Of a DNA stretch of 64,000 nt, positions 58,420 to 64,000 are shown in pieces. The stretch is from Pseudorasbora parva (taxonomy: Eukaryota; Chordata; Actinopteri; Cypriniformes; Gobionidae). The DNA is taken from the NCBI RefSeq assembly GCF_024679245.1, contig NC_090173.1, positions 11,852,513-11,916,512 on the forward strand. Direction: 5' to 3'. The translations under genes and the position numbers were made by a program. The notes beneath the pieces are model-generated. The model saw only the letters and a list, made by a program, of their open reading frames with translations, was not told the origin of the DNA and made no database searches. Numbering within the stretch: the first letter of the stretch is position 1; every line of letters starts with the position of its first letter.

Positions 58420-59362
58420 GCAATCAACCAACCAATCAACCAACCAACCAACCAACCAACCAATCAACCAACCAATCAACCAAAAACCAACCAATCAACC
58501 AACCAACCAAAAACCAACCAATCAACCAACCAACCAAAAACCAACCAACCAACCAAACAACAACCAACCAACCAACCAACCAACCAACCAACCAACAACC
58601 AACAACCAACCAATCAACCAATCAACCAACCAACCAACCAACAACCAACAAATCAACCAACAACCAACCAACCAACCAACAAACCAATAAACAAACAACC
58701 AATCAACCAACCAAACAACAACCAACCAACCAACCAACCAAAAACCAACCAACCAACCGAAAACCAACCAATCAACCAAAAACCAACCAACCAACCAAAC
58801 AACAACCAACCAACTCAAGCAACCAACCAACAACCAAACAACAACCAACCAAATCAACCAAAAACCAACCAACAACCAACCAACCAATCAACAAACAACC
58901 AACCAACCAACCAACAACCAACCAATCAACAAACAACCAACCAACCAACCAACAACCAACCAACCAACCAACAACCAAACAACAACCAAACAACAACCAA
59001 CCAAACCAACCAACAACCAACCAACCAACAACCAACCAACCAACCAACCACCAAACAACAACCAACCAAATCAACCAAAAACCAACCAACCAACCAACAA
59101 CCAACCAATCAACAACCAACCAATCAACCAACCAACCAACAACCAACCAATCAACAACCAACCAACCAACCAACCAATCAACCAACCAACAACCAACCAA
59201 TCAACCAACCAACCAACCAACCAACCAACCAACAACCAACCAACCAACAACCAACCAACCAACCAACAACCAACCAACCAATCAACAACCAACCAACCAA
59301 CCAACAACCAACCAACCAATCAACCAACCAACCAACCAACCAACCAACCAACCAACCAACCA
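58420..59362. repeat. (CCAA)n satellite, about 940 bp
   Basis: AACC units with AATC and AACAACC variants. Reverse-strand frames (VGWLVGWLVDW) are artefacts of a stop-poor repeat. Both flanks carry GGTGCAAATAAATNNN-type copies (57938, 59479). Confidence 0.96.
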
Positions 59363-60850
59363 AATAAATCTACATTGCTATGTTCAGATGCTTTCTTAAA
59401 TGGTATTTTCTCACCACTATAATTTTTGATGTGTTTATTTTATTACTGAAAGCAAAGCGAGCAGCCAAATTGCAAAACTGGTGCAAATAAATCTACATCG
59501 CTATAATCAGATACTTTCTTAACTGATATTTTCTCAGCGAGCAGCACATTCACCTTAATTTCGAATAAAAAAACGAAACAGAACCTCACTGAGTGTATAT
59601 GGGCCTTTCTAGAGCTTGTATGGTTATTTGGAGAATAAACATCTAATTGGAAGCTTTGTTTTGAGGAGGAAAGATGCTGCTCTGTCTTTTGTTTGACCTT
59701 CCTAAATGTGCAACAATATCTAAAGCAGTAGAAAGGCAGGGAAACAGGGTCCCAAGAGAGGAGGCCCGGAGCAGGGGAGAGTGTCCGAAAGGGCCCCTGG
59801 GGCCTGGAGATGTTGGGATATGCTTATTCATGCAGGATAAAAAGACATTACAGCGAAACGACAACTCTTTCATCCTGACCACAGCCATTCAGTGCAGCTA
59901 ATCGAACCAGACAGGGGAAAAAGAGAGAGAGTTAATGTTTTAAAGCCAACTCAGAAGAAACTTTTTCTACTTTGCTTCTACAAGCAAATATGCCACAGAG
60001 AGCCTGATTCATATCGCACACAAAACTGGGAAGAAGTTTCTCCAATCTGATTGGTTGGCTTTATGCCATTTCTAAAAGTTTAACAGAGGTTTGTATCAGA
60101 CCAGCAGCTGAGATGTGATGTTCCCAGACAGCTGCAATGAGCACTTCTGAGGGTCGCGACATTAAATCTCTGAGCTCTGGATGAGACGTGCAAGCCAACT
60201 AGACATCCACAATCAGAACGTGCAACACGTACAGTTTATTTAATCCAAATCACATTTGCAAATATCTGTGATCCAGCCAGGACACAGATGTTTAGTCCAG
60301 CAGAACGACTGCCAGTGTGATATTGCTTAACTCACTTCTTAAACACAATATTCAGACACAATCTGTTAATCATTTCTCTGTCATCATGTCACTGATTAAT
60401 GCAACAAACAAAGCCATTCAAAGTCATATTGTTAATTTACACTTGTAGAGAGATTCTTGTGATATGATAAATGATAAATGTCATATTTTCCAAGGCAAAT
60501 GATAAATTATGCCTTGGAAAATAGCTGAAATAAATTACGTTTTTCAAATTTTATTTCTGAGGATTTAAGTTTGCATCCATTTCAAGTGACACAAATATTT
60601 ATTTCAAGTGACGGATATGGTTTTAGTTTTAAATTTAGCTTACAATAATAATAACAATAACCCTGTTGGCAATGAAGTGATACTAAAAGTGAAATATTCC
60701 AGAACCAAAAAGCAAATCAGCACTGATGAAAGCAATGTTTTATTAGAGCTTACGAAGCTTAATATATCACAGACATTAATATATTTTATTATAATAATTT
60801 CATAAGATTTAGCACGTAATCTTAAATGCACTACAAAAAAAAAAAAAAGC
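59363..60850. other. Mostly unique stretch; a GC-richer block at 59690-59830
   Basis: 59375-59410 (AATCTACATTGCTATGTTCA onward) is repeated at 59489-59525. The block 59740-59810 (AGAGAGGAGGCCCGGAGCAG, AAGGGCCCCTGGGGCCTGG) is GC-rich and open on both strands (75-81 codons) but shows no domain. A small dyad, GGCAAATGATAAATTATGCC, lies near 60495. No gene is supported. Confidence 0.5.
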
Positions 60851-60986
60851 GGTAACACTTTATAATACGGGTGCACTAATTCATGCTTAACTAATGCACA
60901 GATAATCATGAGTTAATGTATTACTACTGGTGAACTAACCCATTTATTAATGATTACTGCATCAGCAACTAATGAAGATTAATAGA

Positions 60987-61788
60987 TTAAAGGGTTAGTT
61001 CAAAAATTCACAATAACATTTCACAAAAATGAACTGTATGTCATTAACTCCTCTCCCTATTGTCGTCCCACACCCGTAAGACCTCCGTTCATCTTCACAC
61101 ACAGTTTAAGATATTTTATATTTAGTCTGAGAGCGTATGCAAGTGTATGCACACTATACTGTCCATGTCCAGAAAGGGAATAAAAACATCATCAAAGTCG
61201 TCCATATGAGAGATCAGTGGGTTAATTAGAGTCTCTTGAAGCATCGAAAATACATTTTGGTCCAAAAATAACAAAAACTACGACTTTATTCAGCATTGTC
61301 TTCTCCTCCGCGTTTGTGTTCAATCCTCAAATAAGGATTCAAACGGTTATGAACCAGTGAATCAATCAATGATTCGGATCGCCAATGCCACGTGATTTCA
61401 GTAGTTTGACACGCGATCCGAATCATGAATCGATTCACTGGTTCATAACCGTTTGAATCTTTATTTGAGGATTGAAAACAAAACCAGAAGAGAAGACAAT
61501 GCTGAATAAAGTCGTAGTTTTTGTGATTTGTGGACCTAAATGTATTTCCGATGCTTCAAGAGACTCTAATTAACCCACTGATGTCTCATATGGACGACTT
61601 TGATGATGTTTTTATTCCCTTTCTGGACATGGGCAGTATAGTGTGCATACACTTGCATACGCTCTCAGACTAATTATAAAATATCTTAAACTGTGTGTGA
61701 AGATGAACGCAGGTCTTACAGGTGAGGAACGACATTAGGGTGAGGAGTTGATGACATACATTTCATTTTTGGGTGAACTAACCCTTAA
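60987..61788. mobile_element. Foldback element with about 395-bp inverted arms
   Basis: The left arm (about 60989-61381) and right arm (about 61412-61786) are complementary along nearly their whole length. Examples are GTATGCAAGTGTATGCACAC and AGGGAATAAAAACATCATCA on the left, mirrored on the right. The spacer is about 30 bp. The outer sequence AGGGTTAGTTCA / TGAACTAACCC is flanked by TTAA (60987-60990 and 61785-61788). It is inserted in the left arm of the larger palindrome. Confidence 0.9.
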
Positions 61789-62386
61789 TCATTAAATTGT
61801 TATTAGTTAAATGTGTCATATTGTATTAATTCCTTAACATATTAAATTAACTAATAAAGTAAATTAATGTGTTAATAACCACAACAGGTCAAAGCCATGC
61901 ATTTCAGCTTCCAGTTGTCTGCTTTAATTAACCATTAGGTAATAATTTATAAAGGTATCATTATGTTATGACTTTACTTGTTGGGGCACATGACTATTAA
62001 CTAATTAAAAATGAATTCATAACCCATTACCACAATTAAATATTACTCAATCAATTAGTTAATAGTCATGTGCCTCAACAAGTAAAGTCATAACGTAATG
62101 ATACCTTTATAAATCATTAGCTAATGATTAATTAAAGCAGACAACTGGAAGCTGAAATGCATGGCTTTGACCCGTTGTGGTAATGAACACGTTCATTTAA
62201 ATTATTAGTTAATTTAATATGTTATTAAGTAATTAATACATTATGACATACTTAACTAATATCAATTTATTGATGACTTAATCTATTAATCATGATGAAT
62301 CTTCATTAGTTGCTGCTGCAGTGATCATTAATAAATGGGTTAGTTCACCAGTAGTAATACATTAACTCATGATTATCTGTGCATTA

Positions 62387-62624
62387 CACCACCTTCCCAG
62401 TGAGCTGAGAGCAGTTCAGAGCCTGGACCAGTTTAAAGCTGAACTGAAGACTTTTCTGTTCAGAAAGGCTTTTATGTGTTGATTGTTTGTATTTTTCATG
62501 AATTTTATTTTTTTAATTCATTTTTTAAATTTATTTATTTCCCCTTTTTCCATTGTTGCACTTTGAGATTCTTTGGAATAAAAAGTGTGTTATAAATTAA
62601 ATATTATTATTATTATTATTATTA
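62387..62624 (+). mobile_element. LINE 3' end with 31 coding residues and (ATT)n tail
   Basis: 62387-62482 reads HHLPSELRAVQSLDQFKAEL, then KTFLFRKAFMC and a stop. This is the extreme C-terminus of a non-LTR retrotransposon protein (the NxLPxxLRxxxSLxxFKxxLKTxLF theme). A 3' untranslated stretch with TTGCACTTTGAGATTCTTTG and an ATT repeat tail (to 62624) follow. It is inserted into the right arm of the palindromic element, between GTGCATTA and GTTAAGCATG. Confidence 0.85.
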
Positions 62625-62676
62625 GTTAAGCATGAATTAATGCATATTAGTGCCCCCTGTATTGTAAAGTGTTACC

Positions 62677-63155
62677 AAAAATGCTTTTCTTACTCAGTTT
62701 TTTTTTTTTTTTTTTTTTTTAACTTGGTTAATTTAATTTTAATTCAATTTTTTTAACTTGGTTAAATATTTTTTTTTAACTGGTTGCCTTGAAATTTTGA
62801 GTTCATTGGAATATTTTTTTTTAGTTAGCCTAATACGATGCACATTTTTGAGAATCGACAACCTTTATTAAAATATCAGTAAAAGATTTTGTAAGCATAT
62901 TGGGTAATTGTGTGTTTTCTTTCTGATGATGCAGCCAAATTGTGCTATTTTCATGATTTATCACATTTTTTATGTGGTTCAGACACAATAATATTTTTAG
63001 TTTCTATTTATTAAACAAATTTCCTTCATTGTATCAACTCAAATTTTTAATTTTAATAAACTCAAACTTTTAAGGCAACCAGGTTTCTTACTTTTTTAAG
63101 TTAAACCAACCAAAATTGTTTACAGTGTAAGTAAGAAAAGCATTTTTTTGCAGTG
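62677..63155. mobile_element. Remnant ends of an ACTGCAAAAATGC MITE around a CACTGTAAA MITE
   Basis: AAAAATGCTTTTCTTACT at 62677-62694 and its complement AGTAAGAAAAGCATTTTTTT at about 63129-63148, closed by GCAGTG at 63155, are the termini seen complete at 57996-58311. All interior sequence is replaced by the CACTGTAAA-type element at 62695-63127. The left end abuts the palindromic element directly and lacks its outermost bases. Confidence 0.75.
62695..63127 (-). mobile_element. CACTGTAAA hairpin MITE, copy 4, inverted
   Basis: The core is the reverse complement of copies 1 and 3 (GATGCAGCCAAATTGTGCTA, then TTCCTTCATTGTATCAACTC and AAGGCAACCAGGTTTCTTAC) and ends TTTACAGTG. The left end is degraded into a T-run of about 25 bases with duplicated AACTTGGTTAA blocks. 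TA follows the right end. Confidence 0.85.
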
Positions 63156-63706
63156 CGAATTTTGGAGATTATAAAAATGGTGTGGATATTGAAATGCCAT
63201 GTAAAGCTGTCATCATGCGCTCGCACTGACACCTGTCCGTCCCAGCTGTGACGACTGAGGTCAGAATGTCGCAAATTCAATTCGTAACTTTGGCGACGAG
63301 TGTTTATATTTGATGCGTTGCCACGGCACTCTCCTGTAAACAGAATGAAAACAGGAAGTGCCCTTTGTCAGATGCTACATTACATTCATGTGAGGTATTC
63401 GTGACTTAATCCCTCTCCTGTGTACGTTTCAAGAGAAAGATGATCTGGGAAATTTTAGGCTGCAACAATTTTATGAGTGATATGAGGTTCGTTTACAGTA
63501 AGCAGAGATGTTGAGGCAGTGCTGTGCGTTGGCGTGATGGAGATTTAGAGCAGATCCAGGAAGGCCGGCTCAGATTGGCTGACGAGAGATGGCGCGGCGT
63601 GCATACATTCGCTTTGTTTCCGTGGGAACAGCAGACAGCCCTTGTTGCTGAGTAAACCTCATCAGGGGAAGTGTGTGACAGGATGCATGAGTGCATATGT
63701 GTGTGC

Positions 63707-63712
<6 letters not shown>
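63156..63712. other. Non-coding stretch, nothing recognised
   Basis: Ordinary complexity, no motif-bearing frame. The 104-codon reverse frame at 63493-63807 passes through the GT array and is not credible. Confidence 0.55.

Positions 63713-63771
<59 letters not shown>
63713..63771. repeat. (GT)n microsatellite, about 59 bp
   Basis: GT run preceded by degenerate GT (63698-63712). Confidence 0.97.
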
Positions 63772-63773
<2 letters not shown>

Positions 63774-64000
63774 AGCTGACAGACAGCTCTGGAAAAAAAA
63801 AGATCATTATGAGACTTTCACCAGCAAACAGTCGGTGGCGATGTTCAAAAAGAGCAATCTAACATGCAGTGTCACACTATTTATAGTGTGTATGTAAATA
63901 CTTGGATGACTATCTACATGGCTCAAAATGTGAACTCAGTACACTTAAATTAAACGAATAGGAAGCAATTGCAATACGAATTTTAACTGCAATCTCATGT

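Larger units (their letters stand above)
60851..62676. mobile_element. Large palindromic DNA element, host of two insertions
   Basis: It begins GGTAACACTTTATAATACGG. Its end, read inward from 62676, is GGTAACACTTTACAATACAG. The arms continue inward on both sides (GCACAGATAATCATGAGTTA at 60895-60914 against its complement at 62363-62382; AGCCATGCATTTCAGCTTCC at 61893 against its complement at about 62148-62167). The symmetry axis is near 62018. Removing the foldback element (60987-61788) and the LINE tail (62387-62624) restores a palindrome of about 790 bp. Confidence 0.88.

Noticed and set aside
58436..59363. Reverse-strand frames rich in VGWLVGWL that look like membrane proteins
   Set aside because: Translations of the CCAA array. 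The hydrophobic look is a product of the repeat.

Overview
This window looks like intergenic or intronic DNA from a cyprinid (carp or zebrafish type) fish. The signs are long CA/GT arrays, kilobase ATCC/GGAT and CCAA arrays, a CTAGCAACCA-type minisatellite, and several dispersed families I know in general from cyprinid genomes. These families are Tc1-like elements, hAT-like elements with 8-bp target duplications, TTAA-flanked elements, hairpin MITEs and 5'-truncated LINE ends. I found no convincing host protein-coding gene, tRNA gene, rRNA gene or CRISPR array. Almost every long open frame is a translation of a simple repeat or a fragment of a broken transposase or reverse transcriptase.

Layout. 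0-14 kb: a dispersed cyprinid repeat split by a Tc1-like element (1996-3196), a deleted Tc1-like copy (5190-6266), a 1.4-kb GAATGAATGGCT minisatellite (6835-8247), two TTAA-flanked elements (8838-9163 and 11884-13426) and a hAT-like element with a perfect 8-bp duplication (10184-10919). 14-24.5 kb: an inverted pair of hairpin MITEs, then an ATCC array (15.6-17.4 kb) and a GGAT array of opposite polarity with higher-order repeats (18.0-20.9 kb) around a 590-bp non-repetitive spacer. After these come a third ATCC array, a broken RecQ-helicase-like fragment (23655-23914) and the head of another Tc1-like element (23975-24457). 25-33 kb: a second, inverted copy of the deleted Tc1-like subfamily (25414-26866), AT-rich DNA, a dispersed repeat, and simple repeats with strong dyad symmetry. 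33-45 kb: a nest of hAT-like elements (33605-35647), TTAA elements, a LINE end, a second split copy of the dispersed cyprinid repeat (40536-41477), an 85-bp minisatellite, a hAT-like element (43145-44270) and a CTTAGGG-ended element (44287-45354). 45-64 kb: the CTAGCAACCA minisatellite, two back-to-back Tc1-like elements (48483-50801), an RTE-like LINE inside another repeat, a second CTTAGGG element in inverted orientation, a CCAA array, and a final nest of a palindromic element, a foldback element, a LINE tail and two MITEs (60851-63155).

Nothing here forms a working pathway. The content is a record of layered insertions: at least six hosts are visibly interrupted by younger elements. Every transposase remnant I read carries stops, frameshifts, deletions or lost catalytic residues. 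The one clean reading frame is the 51-residue DNA-binding head at 23975-24128, in an element that lacks everything downstream. I see no previously undescribed functional system. The observations most worth checking are the RecQ-like fragment, the shared-deletion Tc1 pair, the opposed satellite arrays, the TTAA-element group and the 61-63 kb nest. Family assignments come from pattern recognition, not database searches.
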